NCBI GenBank assembly: GCA_028282905.1
Contig: JANQGW010000082.1
Location: 1-38,089, forward strand
Direction of reading: 5' to 3'
Source of the DNA: Sedimentisphaerales bacterium
Lineage (GTDB): Bacteria; Planctomycetota; Phycisphaerae; Sedimentisphaerales; Anaerohalosphaeraceae
Length of the DNA: 38,089 bases
The notes below the pieces were generated by a model. The model did no database searches. It worked only from the letters and a program-made list of their open reading frames with translations, and was not told the origin of the DNA. The translations under genes and the position numbers were made by a program. Positions 8,082 through 16,489 of this stretch are shown one piece after another. How positions within the stretch are numbered: the first letter of the stretch is position 1; each line of letters opens with the position of its first letter.

Positions 8082-9635
8082 ATGCGTTCATACAGAATAT
8101 TACCTTTCCTGAGTTTTCTTGTGTGTCTTTCCGTACTATTTTCTGCGGTTCCGGAGCCGGTCGTTCTTATGGACGGCGAACAGGCAGATGGCGATGTTGA
8201 CGGCATCAAAGGGCAAGGTCTGAAGTTGTCGCCAAGTGGAAAGTCCTCGTTTGTTCAGGTTTCGATGCCGTCGGGCCTGTCATTTGAAAAGGGCCAACCG
8301 TTTACGGTGTCGCTGTGGGTTCAGACGACCGTTTCCAGTGCGGATTATCCGGCGATCATTGCCAATAAGGACTGGAACTCCGGCGAGATCAAGGATTTTA
8401 CCACCCAGCACGAATTCGGCTTCAGCCGAACGAGCGGAGCGAACAAAGGTTGGGCCATTCTCATGCAGCCGGATGGTGCATGGGCATGGAATATCGGCAA
8501 TGGTCGATATCGTTTGGATTATCGGCCGACACCGAAACGACAGAAGATCAATGACGGCCGGTGGCATCATCTGGCATTTTCGATCAACCCGGCCCGGGCT
8601 GAGGCGAGGCTGTATTTTGACGGGACCAATGTGGCGATCTACCATCTCGGCGGCGCGGTTGACCTGAACAGCGGCCTTCCGGTTTGTATTGGCGCTGACG
8701 GGTGTGCGGACCAGTCGGCCCGTTTTTTTGAGGGGGCTGCCGATGAGGTTGCGATTTATGACCGCGTGCTGACGGACGCAGATATTCGCAAAATGTATCA
8801 ACAGTGCAGGCCGTCGAAACAGGTGACGAAAAAAGTCCAGCGAGTCAAAGAACTGAAACTGCTGGCTTGGAACATCTGGCACGGCGGCCGTCATCCCGGC
8901 CGGGAAATCGGCCCGCAGCAGGTGATTGATTTCATCAAGGCGACTGAGGCCGATATTGTAATGATGCAGGAAACGTACGGTTCCGGTCCGATCATTGCCG
9001 ATGCATTGGGCTATTACTTCTACCTGGCCAGTACCAACCTGTCGGTCATGAGCCGGTATCCCATTCATGAGACATGGACGGTGCATAATTCGTTCAACTG
9101 TGGCGTAACCGGTATTGAGTTAAGCCCTGGGCAAAGGATCGTTTTAAGCAGCTTGTGGATTCACTATCTGCCGGCGTGGAGGCGTGATGCTCGCGCCGAA
9201 GGCGCGACCGCGGCTGCACTGATTGCCGGTGAGGGGAAGACCCGGCATCGCGAGATCAAGCATATTCTGGAACTGCTCAAGCCGCAGATCGACCTCGCCG
9301 GTGAGGTGCCGGTGATTATTGGCGGCGACTTCAACAGCCCGTCGCATCTGGATTGGGTTGAGTTAACCAAAGACTGGCATAACGGATTGGCAGTGGAATG
9401 GCCCGTCAGCAAAGAAATGCAAAATGCCGGATTCATGGACTCGTTTCGCACATATCGTCCGGATTTAAACTATGCCAGTGATACCATTACGGCTGAACGG
9501 CTGACCTATCGAATCGACTACATTTATTTCAAAGGGAAAGGTTTGCGGGTGACTGATTCGGATATGTATCGGCAGCACAACGGAACGTGGCCGAGCGATC
9601 ATCCGGCGGTGTCGGCGACATTGGAACTGCCGTAG
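8082..9635 (+). CDS. secreted LamG-fold plus endonuclease/exonuclease/phosphatase protein
   Basis: This 517-residue protein has a signal peptide (MRSYRILPFLSFLVCLSVLF), a LamG/concanavalin-like domain (about 45-225; KGQPFTVSLWVQTT, DGRWHHLAFSIN and AIYDRVLTDADIRKMY are typical), and a C-terminal endonuclease/exonuclease/phosphatase domain (about 258-517). The metal and catalytic motifs are AWNIWHGG near 262, QET near 296, GGDFNSPSH near 414 and SDHPAV near 504, so the hydrolase looks intact. The family cleaves phosphodiesters or phosphomonoesters of DNA, inositol phosphates or sphingomyelin. With a lectin-like domain and export, an extracellular phosphatase or nuclease is plausible. The ATG at 8082 is chosen over an upstream TTG (8067) because GGAG at 8069-8072 is well spaced. 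It is divergent from the array and single. Confidence 0.85.
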   Translation: MRSYRILPFLSFLVCLSVLFSAVPEPVVLMDGEQADGDVDGIKGQGLKLSPSGKSSFVQVSMPSGLSFEKGQPFTVSLWVQTTVSSADYPAIIANKDWNSGEIKDFTTQHEFGFSRTSGANKGWAILMQPDGAWAWNIGNGRYRLDYRPTPKRQKINDGRWHHLAFSINPARAEARLYFDGTNVAIYHLGGAVDLNSGLPVCIGADGCADQSARFFEGAADEVAIYDRVLTDADIRKMYQQCRPSKQVTKKVQRVKELKLLAWNIWHGGRHPGREIGPQQVIDFIKATEADIVMMQETYGSGPIIADALGYYFYLASTNLSVMSRYPIHETWTVHNSFNCGVTGIELSPGQRIVLSSLWIHYLPAWRRDARAEGATAAALIAGEGKTRHREIKHILELLKPQIDLAGEVPVIIGGDFNSPSHLDWVELTKDWHNGLAVEWPVSKEMQNAGFMDSFRTYRPDLNYASDTITAERLTYRIDYIYFKGKGLRVTDSDMYRQHNGTWPSDHPAVSATLELP

Positions 9636-9673
9636 TTTGAGCATTTGGGTGCACTATTCAATGCCATGTAGTC

Positions 9674-10837
9674 CTATCGCGAGATTGCCTGGCCAATAGC
9701 TTCACAGAGACCGTCGAGTTGGTGGCGGGTGTGGTTGGCTTGCAGGCTGATTCGCAGGCGGGCGGTCCCCGGGGCAACCGTGGGCGGGCGGATGGCCGCG
9801 GCGAAGTAGCCGGCGTCCCACAGGGCTTTCGAGACTGCAACGGCGCGTTCGGATTCGCCTAAAACCACCGGGATGATTTGCGTTGTACTGTCGCCGGTAT
9901 CCAAGCCCATTTCGGCAAAACGGTCGTGTATGTACTGGGCATTTTCAGCTAATCGCTGCCTTCGCTGCGGCTCTGTTTGGATTATTTCAATCGCTTTCCT
10001 CGCTGCTGCGGCGATAATCGGCGATGGCGCGGTGGTGTAGATAAACGGGCGTGCCTTGTTGACCAGATAATCAGTCAGCGATTTCGGCCCGGCGACGATT
10101 CCTCCGCCGGTAGCCACCGCCTTGCCCAGCGGGGCTACGATGATATCGATATCATCCAATACCCCCGCCTGCTCGCACAATCCGGCGCCGGTTTCGCCGA
10201 AACAGCCAAGAGCATGTGCCTCATCGACAATCAGCACGGCGTTGTATTTGTTTTTCAGTTCGACAAGTTCTGTTAGATTCGCCGTGTCTCCATCCATCGA
10301 GAAAACGCTTTCGGTGACGATATAGCGATTGTTGTAACGGCTGTCGGCCAGGTATTTTTCCAGCTTTTCAAGATGATTCCGTCGATAGGTTCGAAAATCC
10401 GCTTCGGAGGCCTTGACCGCGTCAATAATCGAAGCATGATCCAGTCGGTCAATCAACACCAGATCGCCTTTTTGCGGCAGGGTAGTCAGCAGGGCTTGGT
10501 TGGCCGTCCAGCCGGAAGGAAAGTACAAAGCAGACTCTTTTCGCAGAAAATCGGCAAAAACGGCCTCCAGTTCCACATGCGGCGTCATCGTCCCGCTGAT
10601 CAGCCGGGATGCGACAGTGCCGAAACCGTATATTTCCATCGCCTCAACCGCGGCGGCTCGAATACGCTCATCTTCAGCCAGATTCAGGTAATTATTGCTG
10701 CAAAACAGGACTTTTTCGTTGCCGTCGGCCATGAGGACCACCGGCCCCTGCGCAGAATCGACGCAGCGGCAGCTTCGCAGCAGGTTTTGTCCCGCTAACT
10801 GCTCCAATTCGTCCTGTAATTGCTGTCGATAATCCAT
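9674..10837 (-). CDS. bioF: 8-amino-7-oxononanoate synthase (BioF family)
   Basis: This 387-residue PLP enzyme belongs to the alpha-oxoamine synthase family. BioF condenses pimeloyl-ACP/CoA with L-alanine to give 8-amino-7-oxononanoate in biotin synthesis. Visible landmarks are the N-terminal FCSNNYLNLA, the LDHAS motif (H134 stacks on PLP), ESVFSMDGD, DEAHALG (D205, H208), the Schiff-base lysine K239 in APLGKAVATGGG, and the C-terminal RPPTVAPGTARLRIS block that favours BioF over 2-amino-3-ketobutyrate ligase. Length is normal. No other biotin gene is nearby, so the alternative KBL or another AOS activity cannot be excluded. It ends shortly after the convergent LamG-nuclease gene and is divergent from the rhomboid gene. 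Confidence 0.78.
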   Translation of the reverse strand: MDYRQQLQDELEQLAGQNLLRSCRCVDSAQGPVVLMADGNEKVLFCSNNYLNLAEDERIRAAAVEAMEIYGFGTVASRLISGTMTPHVELEAVFADFLRKESALYFPSGWTANQALLTTLPQKGDLVLIDRLDHASIIDAVKASEADFRTYRRNHLEKLEKYLADSRYNNRYIVTESVFSMDGDTANLTELVELKNKYNAVLIVDEAHALGCFGETGAGLCEQAGVLDDIDIIVAPLGKAVATGGGIVAGPKSLTDYLVNKARPFIYTTAPSPIIAAAARKAIEIIQTEPQRRQRLAENAQYIHDRFAEMGLDTGDSTTQIIPVVLGESERAVAVSKALWDAGYFAAAIRPPTVAPGTARLRISLQANHTRHQLDGLCEAIGQAISR

Positions 10838-10854
10838 ATTTCCCTGTTTTTCGG

Positions 10855-10884
10855 TTGAACCATCCTCGATTTTGCCGATATTAT
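10855..10884 (+). promoter_or_regulatory. candidate sigma-70 promoter of the rhomboid gene
   Basis: TTGAAC (10855-10860) and TATTAT (10879-10884) are separated by 18 bases, with the ATG of the rhomboid gene 42 bases further on. Confidence 0.4.
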
Positions 10885-10925
10885 AACAGCAGAACGCAAA
10901 ATAGGGAATAGTTTCAGGACTTGAT

Positions 10926-11780
10926 ATGGGAATTTATGACAGAGATTACGGCAGGCCAACACATGATCAGCATTACGCGATGGGGGGCTTCCGCGGCCTG
11001 CCGCTGGTGGTCAAATGGCTGTTAATTATTAACTTTGTAATTTTTATTGTAGAATACCTCATGTTTCCGAATTTGCTGCCTGAAAATTCCAACGAACATT
11101 TTACGGTACTTGATCAGTATTTCTCAGTATTTCCGGCCAGTACTGGTTATGCACTGCAGATTTGGCGGCCGGTGTCCTATCAATTTCTCCACGGCGACGT
11201 AATGCATCTGGCGTTTAACATGATCGTGTTGTATTTTATGGGACCGTTTGTAGAACGGACTTGGGGCAGCAAGGCGTTTTTGAAGTATTTCCTGATCTGC
11301 GGTGCCGCAGGCGGCATTGTTTATACGGTTCTGGCCCGGTTAGGGATTCTTGCGATTGGCCCGATGGTTGGCGCTTCCGGCGGTATTTATGGCCTGATGG
11401 CGGCGATGGTCATTATGTATCCGCGGATAAAAGTGCTGCTGTGGGGTATTATTCCGATGACGATGTACTGGTTGGTTATTTTAGCCGTTATTTTCAGTCT
11501 GCTGAATATCGCGATGGGTAATAATGTCGGCGGCGAGGCCGCGCACCTGACCGGTCTGGCAATGGGCTTTGCCTATGTGTTGTACAAACCCAAGATGATT
11601 CAGATTCGGATGAAACGCAGCAAGGGCAACTGGGAAAAGAAGATGCAGGCCGAGAAAGACTTTCAGCAGGAAGTGGACCGCATTCTTAAAAAAGTCCACG
11701 ACGAAGGCATCAACAGCCTCAGCCACGCCGAAAAACGTACGCTGCAGGAAGCCACCCGCCGCGAACAGCAGGGTGTTTAA
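10926..11780 (+). CDS. rhomboid-family intramembrane serine protease
   Basis: This 284-residue membrane protein is a rhomboid protease, which cleaves transmembrane segments of substrate proteins inside the bilayer. The family motifs are complete: HGDVMHLAFN (H89, H94, N98), the nucleophile in GASGGIYG (S151) and the second catalytic residue in AAHLTG (H207). About six hydrophobic segments lie between residues 27 and 222. A cytoplasmic C-terminal tail (about 225-284) contains ILKKVHDEGINSLSHAEKR. This short helical domain is seen on many bacterial rhomboids of this type. The ATG has AGGA seven bases upstream. The gene is single, and its substrate is unknown. Confidence 0.92.
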   Translation: MGIYDRDYGRPTHDQHYAMGGFRGLPLVVKWLLIINFVIFIVEYLMFPNLLPENSNEHFTVLDQYFSVFPASTGYALQIWRPVSYQFLHGDVMHLAFNMIVLYFMGPFVERTWGSKAFLKYFLICGAAGGIVYTVLARLGILAIGPMVGASGGIYGLMAAMVIMYPRIKVLLWGIIPMTMYWLVILAVIFSLLNIAMGNNVGGEAAHLTGLAMGFAYVLYKPKMIQIRMKRSKGNWEKKMQAEKDFQQEVDRILKKVHDEGINSLSHAEKRTLQEATRREQQGV

Positions 11781-11791
11781 GAATCGCGAAC

Positions 11792-11846
11792 CGGTCTTTG
11801 AGCCGTGGCCCAGTGAGAAACTATCTGGACCGGCGGCTCAAGACCG
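11792..11846 (+). terminator. long hairpin between convergent genes
   Basis: The arms 11792-11805 and 11834-11846 pair over 13 bp with one bulged T. A second inner helix (11807-11813 with 11825-11831, one mismatch) extends the stem. It lies between two convergent genes, with no T-run on either side. It may slow transcription from both sides or be a small palindromic repeat; a classic intrinsic terminator is unlikely. Confidence 0.45.
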
Positions 11847-11876
11847 ATATCGAAATCATCCTTTACTTTTCCTGTT

Positions 11877-14405
11877 CTACGGAGCGCATCCGGTAAGCCA
11901 TTCATCTGACATCAGTGCGAAATCGAGCAGATTCACACAGCCGTCGCCGTTCAGGTCGGCACCGATCTTGACGCTGACAAGGTGGTCAGTGTAGTTACGA
12001 TTCGCATGTGTGCAGTTCAGCAATGCCTGATCCCAGACACGCAGTCTCAGCGTATAGGAGCACGGCTCCAGCCCGCTGGTATTCCAGTTTCCAAGCAGGG
12101 CATCAATCACATTAGCATTTCCGCTGGAAATGGTCATCCAGTTATTCGTGCTGCCTCCGGTATAACTGAGATTCCAGCTATGGATGTTGTTATCAAAGGC
12201 AGCTCCGATAACCGGAATCGTTCCGGAACCGAGCGGCAGATAGGTGCAGTTGGCCAATGAGTGAATTTCCGCAAGGGGTGGCGTGTTATCCACGCGTGTT
12301 GTGACGGTGGCGGCTTTCTCATTGCCGCAGGTGTCTGTAGAACTGACGCGAAGCTCGTAATCGCCGTCTGGAATGATTGTCGTATCCCAAGTGGCATACG
12401 GATCGTTGATGACCGAGGCGGTTCCAATTGCTCCCGGCGTGACAGGCATCCATGAGCCTGAGCCGGCAGGCCTAAACTCTACTTGGTAGCCGGCATCCGC
12501 GTCATAGCAGAGATGGTCCCAGACCGTCCCGTCGATACATACGCTTGCGCCTCGAACCACGCCGTTGACGCCGTCATATGTATCCGGATAGCGAATTGTC
12601 ACGGTATTGAATTCTTTGTCCACGAATGCCACGGTGCTGTCGCTCGCCGACAGTCCGCATCCGTTGGTGGCCTCCAGCGACAAATAATAACGGCCATGCG
12701 CTAAACCAGATGTATCCCATTCGGCCAGCAGGCCACCGCCGCAGACCTGGCCTTGGTAGGTTCCGATTTCGGTCCAATCGTCTGGGGCGGCGCCGACCGG
12801 CTGATACTTCAGAACATAGCTCAATGTATTGGCCTCCGGGTCGCACACTTCGCCCTGAATCGGAAAGACTTCGCAGGTACATTCATCGAATGCGGGGCTG
12901 GCGATGTGAACCAGTGGCGGGGTGAGATCGGTATTGAAGGTTAAATCATCAATACGCACATGGATGCCGTTGTCATTGTCGATTTCTATGCGCAGAATGT
13001 TCTGAGCGTCTGACATCACCTCCACATAGCGGAATACCCCATGTTCGGTCAGATCACAGGACAGGTCAAACGTCTCGCTGTAAACCTGGTTGCCTCCGGT
13101 CGCGGCATCAAAAGCACTCACCGTATAAGTGCCGCAGCGGCTTCCCGCATAAAAGGTGACAACCTCCTGTGGATTATCAAAAATCATCTCCAGATGTCCC
13201 GGTACGAATTCGCAGCCGTAGTTGCCGATGGCACAGACCCCGGAGGACGTGCCAATCGGGAAGATATTGTCAACAATCACCGTATCCGTCGTACAACCCG
13301 GTCGGGCTGACTGGAAGGTGACGCCTTCAAAGTGATTGGTGATTTTTGTCCAGTCCGGCGAGTCGTATTCCAGCACAAACTCAAAATCCAGTGTGGTTCC
13401 GCATTCCTGCCAGACATCGGCCCCTAATGCGCCGCCGTAAATATCGTATGCTTTGGTGGCGGAGTTTCGCCCGTCGTGCCAGACCGCATAATTACCACTG
13501 ACGGCCGGATAGGCTTGAATGGAACTTTCTGCACAAATGGCAAAGGTGCCGAGGGTGCCCAGTCTTCCTCCATAGATGGAGCCGTTTCCGTGTCGAAAAT
13601 CCTGCCAGACAATCGTGTTTCCGCTGATGACCGGATACCGCTGGTCGCTGGTGTTGTTTTCGATTATCTGAATGGCCGGCGGCAGGCTGAAAAAGGTGAA
13701 CATATAGATGTCGTCATTGCCCGCGCGTCCATCCTGCCAGACGACTCGCGGCATGTCGATTTGCGGTCGCTGCTGGTGGCCGGTTTCTTCAACAATGACA
13801 TCTTCCTGCTCGGTATCTAAGTTGTAGTAATAAATATCGAAGTCGCCGCTGCGTCCATCCTGCCAGACAACTGTTCTCGCATAGCTTCCCGTAACACTGA
13901 CATCCGGATAGCGTTGTGGCGAGCTGTCAGTACAGATTTTGATCTCTATTTGTGCATCCAAATCATAACCATAAATATCATCGTTGCTGTTACGGTCATC
14001 TTGCCAGACGACGATATGACCGGAAATCGCCGGAAATTCCTGGTTGCCGTCTTCGGTACAGATGGGAAATACATTTCCGGTAGTTATGTCGCGTCCGTAA
14101 ATATCCCAGTTACCGTCACGATTATCCTGCCAGACGACGATATTGCCGGAGATATCCGGGTACCGCTGGTCGCCGGCTCCTCCATAAACGAGGACTTCCG
14201 TTGATAACGACAGGTCATAGCGATAGATGTTGTAGTCAGTGCCGTTATAGAAATCCTCCCAGACGACATGTTTGCCGTCAATAGCCGGATACGTCTGATC
14301 TTCCGTCCAGGATGAAACCGGTTCGTCAACCGCCCAGACAATCGCTCCAAACAGAAGCAGCAATGAAATAATCCCCCAATGTTTGAAGATCTTATGCGTT
14401 TTCAT
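11877..14405 (-). CDS. secreted TolB-like propeller protein with Ig-like and dockerin-like ends
   Basis: This 842-residue protein begins with a signal peptide (GIISLLLLFGAIVWA). Seven repeats follow (about residues 30-365), each built on the pattern QRYPxISGxxVVWQDxRxGxxDIYGxDL, which fits a seven-bladed TolB-like beta-propeller. Next comes a beta-rich segment (about 370-510) with several Cys, then two or three Ig/fibronectin-like modules (about 510-800; each carries a motif such as WDTSGLAHGRYYL). The protein ends in a single dockerin-like unit with DLNGDGCVNLLDFALMSDEW, a Ca-binding loop of the EF-hand type. In planctomycetes such tails are common without any cellulosome. AAGGAGA is ideally placed before the ATG. 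The role is probably cell-surface or extracellular binding; no catalytic motif was found. Confidence 0.82.
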   Translation of the reverse strand: MKTHKIFKHWGIISLLLLFGAIVWAVDEPVSSWTEDQTYPAIDGKHVVWEDFYNGTDYNIYRYDLSLSTEVLVYGGAGDQRYPDISGNIVVWQDNRDGNWDIYGRDITTGNVFPICTEDGNQEFPAISGHIVVWQDDRNSNDDIYGYDLDAQIEIKICTDSSPQRYPDVSVTGSYARTVVWQDGRSGDFDIYYYNLDTEQEDVIVEETGHQQRPQIDMPRVVWQDGRAGNDDIYMFTFFSLPPAIQIIENNTSDQRYPVISGNTIVWQDFRHGNGSIYGGRLGTLGTFAICAESSIQAYPAVSGNYAVWHDGRNSATKAYDIYGGALGADVWQECGTTLDFEFVLEYDSPDWTKITNHFEGVTFQSARPGCTTDTVIVDNIFPIGTSSGVCAIGNYGCEFVPGHLEMIFDNPQEVVTFYAGSRCGTYTVSAFDAATGGNQVYSETFDLSCDLTEHGVFRYVEVMSDAQNILRIEIDNDNGIHVRIDDLTFNTDLTPPLVHIASPAFDECTCEVFPIQGEVCDPEANTLSYVLKYQPVGAAPDDWTEIGTYQGQVCGGGLLAEWDTSGLAHGRYYLSLEATNGCGLSASDSTVAFVDKEFNTVTIRYPDTYDGVNGVVRGASVCIDGTVWDHLCYDADAGYQVEFRPAGSGSWMPVTPGAIGTASVINDPYATWDTTIIPDGDYELRVSSTDTCGNEKAATVTTRVDNTPPLAEIHSLANCTYLPLGSGTIPVIGAAFDNNIHSWNLSYTGGSTNNWMTISSGNANVIDALLGNWNTSGLEPCSYTLRLRVWDQALLNCTHANRNYTDHLVSVKIGADLNGDGCVNLLDFALMSDEWLTGCAP

Positions 14406-14831
14406 GTGAATCTCCTTTCCAAAAAGTTAAAATCTCCTATTTTAAATGACTTGTGCAAGAGTCGATGCGAACGCAAGGTGTTGTTAGCTGTTCATGACCT
14501 ATCTGTATTGACATTTGATATTAACTGCATTGAGCTGCCTTGAATTAATAGCGAAACATTGATCAGGATGGTTGATTCTATGGCGGCAGAGAATAAGCGG
14601 GGCGGCCTGGAAATAGCCGTAAAAAGATTTCGAGGTCTGTTTTCTCCCGTTCATTTTGCTGCTGCCTCTCATCAAAAAAAGTCGCAGGCAGATGGGGTGT
14701 CACCTCTCAAGATGCAACATATATTTTACCTGATGAATCGATGAATGCAACTGATTTTATGATACCATTCACCAAGGGGAAGCGTCCTTTTGAAAAAGAA
14801 GGCCTGATTTATACTGTTCTTGTGGCCTTAC
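14406..14831. other. intergenic stretch with possible decayed coding remnant
   Basis: This stretch has no gene I can support. A plus-strand frame ends at the terminator (reading GVTSQDATYILPDE, then PFTKGKRPFEKEG and LVALQKKPGQ-stop) and looks protein-like. An overlapping frame upstream begins MVDSMAAENKRGG at 14565 and ends at 14744, where its TGA overlaps an ATG of the first frame. Together they might be the frameshifted end of a lost gene. Neither has a good ribosome-binding site or a family I recognise. Confidence 0.2.
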
Positions 14832-14864
14832 AAAAAAAGCCCGGTCAATAACCGGGCTTTTTTT
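14832..14864. terminator. bidirectional intrinsic terminator
   Basis: AAAAAAAGCCCGGT and ACCGGGCTTTTTTT form a stem with a four-base loop and a T-run on both strands. It ends the minus-strand sigma/anti-sigma operon (last gene stops at 14903) and would also stop anything coming from the left on the plus strand. Confidence 0.85.
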
Positions 14865-14902
14865 GTGCAATATGTCTCCCATCCGGAAGATGGATCAAGG
14901 TA

Positions 14903-15928
14903 TTATTTCCAGTTGATTTTAACTTTTCCTTCGAGCAGGTCTTTCATGCGTTTTTCAACGGACTGGTCTTTTTCATCCTTGAGTTTTTTCAGTTCATTGC
15001 CTCGTTGTTCGAGTTTGGCATTGAGATCATCCAGCCTCCGGCGATAATAGTTGTACTCATTTTGCTTTTTCCCAATAATCACATCAAATCGGGCGGCGAC
15101 GACTTTTTTCAACTCATCCTTCAGGCCCTGTTGCTGCTCGGGCTTGGCTGAATGAAGTTTTTTCATCAGTTCGTCACGCTTAGCCTGAAGCTCAATATCC
15201 TTTCGCAGCAGCTTTGCCAGTTCAGGATTGTGCCTGTCAGCTTTCTGGATCGGCTCATAGACTTTCATCGTTTCACTAACGCGATGAACAAATTTGTCCG
15301 GCTGCTTTTCGGCGATATCCTTTAGTTCCTGGGCTTTCTTGGGGTAGTTCTTTTCCAGCCAGCGGAAGAAATTTTCGTGTTTTTTCTGAATCAGTGATTT
15401 CCATTTTGGCTCCGGAGCCGGCTTAGGTTGCTCTTTTTTGGGCTCCGGTTTGGGTTCCGGCTTTGGCTCTGGCTTCGGTTCAGGTTTAGGAGCCGGTTTC
15501 GGTTCGGGCTTAGGCTCCGGTTTTTTAGGCTGCTCTTTTGGCGGCTCTTCTTTTTTGGGCTCTTCCTTGGGGGGCTCCTGCTTCGGTGGCTCAGCCTTCT
15601 TGGGTTCCTCTTTTTTAGGAGTTTCCTGCTTGGGCTGCTCCTGTTTGGGTGGTTCAGCTTTCTTCGGCTCTTCCTTTTTGGGTTGCTCCTGTTTCGGTTG
15701 TTCAGCTTTTTTGGGCTGTTCTTCCTTTTTAGGGGCGGGCGGCGCAGCGGCTTTATCCTGCGATTTTTGTTCCGGAGCCGGTTTCGGGGCTTCGGTGGGT
15801 TTGGCAGATTGCTTCTCTTCCGCGGGTTTCGGTGCGGCGGCATCCTCAGCGACGACTGTCGCCGGGATCATTGCCAGTAAAATGATACAGAGTACGGCAC
15901 GGGCCATAAAAGCTGTCCGTTGCTTCAT
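14903..15928 (-). CDS. secreted K/P/E-rich protein with C-terminal coiled coil
   Basis: This 341-residue protein has a signal peptide (VLCIILLAMIPATVVAEDA) and a long Lys/Pro/Glu/Gln-rich linker (about 30-175). The linker is made of imperfect EEPKKAEPPKQEQ-type units, then PEPKPEPKP-type units. A charged helical domain follows (about 178-341; FFRWLEKNYPKKAQELKDI, then ELQAKRDELMKKL and LDDLNAKLEQRGNELKKL). The helical part resembles small periplasmic helical-hairpin proteins such as the ZraP/CpxP group, but lacks their metal or LTxxQ motifs, so this is only a fold-level guess. It is the third gene of an operon behind an ECF sigma factor and its probable anti-sigma factor, six bases after the latter. 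It may be an envelope-stress sensor or periplasmic spacer. Confidence 0.75.
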   Translation of the reverse strand: MKQRTAFMARAVLCIILLAMIPATVVAEDAAAPKPAEEKQSAKPTEAPKPAPEQKSQDKAAAPPAPKKEEQPKKAEQPKQEQPKKEEPKKAEPPKQEQPKQETPKKEEPKKAEPPKQEPPKEEPKKEEPPKEQPKKPEPKPEPKPAPKPEPKPEPKPEPKPEPKKEQPKPAPEPKWKSLIQKKHENFFRWLEKNYPKKAQELKDIAEKQPDKFVHRVSETMKVYEPIQKADRHNPELAKLLRKDIELQAKRDELMKKLHSAKPEQQQGLKDELKKVVAARFDVIIGKKQNEYNYYRRRLDDLNAKLEQRGNELKKLKDEKDQSVEKRMKDLLEGKVKINWK

Positions 15929-15934
15929 ATAAAA

Positions 15935-16489
15935 TTATCCTTTCCAGAATTCAGAGCTATCCGCTACGGCTTCGAGTTCCTCCAGTTCGATCAACTCGAA
16001 GCGAAGAGGATTGACAGGTTCATAGGTGCCGGTATCCATGGTGTTTATGGCATCGGCCAGATTACCGAGTTCGCTTCTGATCTCGGCCAGCAGGGCATCC
16101 AGCGGGTTGTCGTTCAACGCCCATGGGGTGACATCCAGAACGTCAAGCATGCTGCCGGCAGGAGCGTGGGCAACTTTTTCGATGGGTGTTGTCGTATGAA
16201 TGGGGCTGTCGGGGTCGCCGGAATACATCGTAAACAGACCAACCAGCAGGACCGCCGCAATCGCGGCGATGCCGACCCAATGCCGTCTGGCATGGCGTCG
16301 GTGATGACGCTTTACCTGATGGCGAACGGAGTGCCGCAGCGCCTCCAGCGTGTCAGCATCCACCGCAGGGGCCGGATGCGCGTCAAACAGACGGTCCGCC
16401 TCGTGGATATCATCCATCATCTTTTGAGCCTGGGTTTCATCGACAAACTGCTGCAACAACTGCTCAAGGTTTTCATTGTTATGCTTCAT
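15935..16489 (-). CDS. probable membrane anti-sigma factor
   Basis: This 184-residue protein has a cytoplasmic N-terminal half (about 1-68) ending in a His/Arg-rich stretch (HQVKRHHRRHARRH). One membrane helix follows (about 71-88; WVGIAAIAAVLLVGLFTMY), then a periplasmic C-terminal part. It begins four bases inside the ECF sigma gene (ATGA overlap), so the two are translationally coupled. Topology and position are those of an anti-sigma factor that holds its sigma factor at the membrane. No HxxxCxxC zinc motif is present, so it is not a ZAS-type anti-sigma. The name is inferred from context and shape, not from a recognised domain. Confidence 0.65.
   Translation of the reverse strand: MKHNNENLEQLLQQFVDETQAQKMMDDIHEADRLFDAHPAPAVDADTLEALRHSVRHQVKRHHRRHARRHWVGIAAIAAVLLVGLFTMYSGDPDSPIHTTTPIEKVAHAPAGSMLDVLDVTPWALNDNPLDALLAEIRSELGNLADAINTMDTGTYEPVNPLRFELIELEELEAVADSSEFWKG

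Noticed and set aside
11877..11980. Dockerin-like end as evidence for a cellulosome
   Set aside because: Single units of this kind are common in planctomycete secreted proteins and no cohesin or glycoside hydrolase is in the window.
14565..14744. 59-residue plus-strand frame starting MVDSMAAENK
   Set aside because: It has no good ribosome-binding site or recognisable family; kept only as a possible remnant in the intergenic entry.
15428..15780. Short repeats that at first look like a CRISPR or minisatellite array
   Set aside because: The repeats are imperfect, in frame and encode the Pro/Lys/Glu linker; there are no unique spacers of constant length.
15391..15932. Long frames on several strands across the K/P/E-rich gene (Arg-, Phe/Leu- and Gly/Ser-rich)
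   Set aside because: They are shadows of the repetitive codons for Lys, Pro and Glu; none has a ribosome-binding site, and the signal peptide and operon position support only the minus-strand gene.
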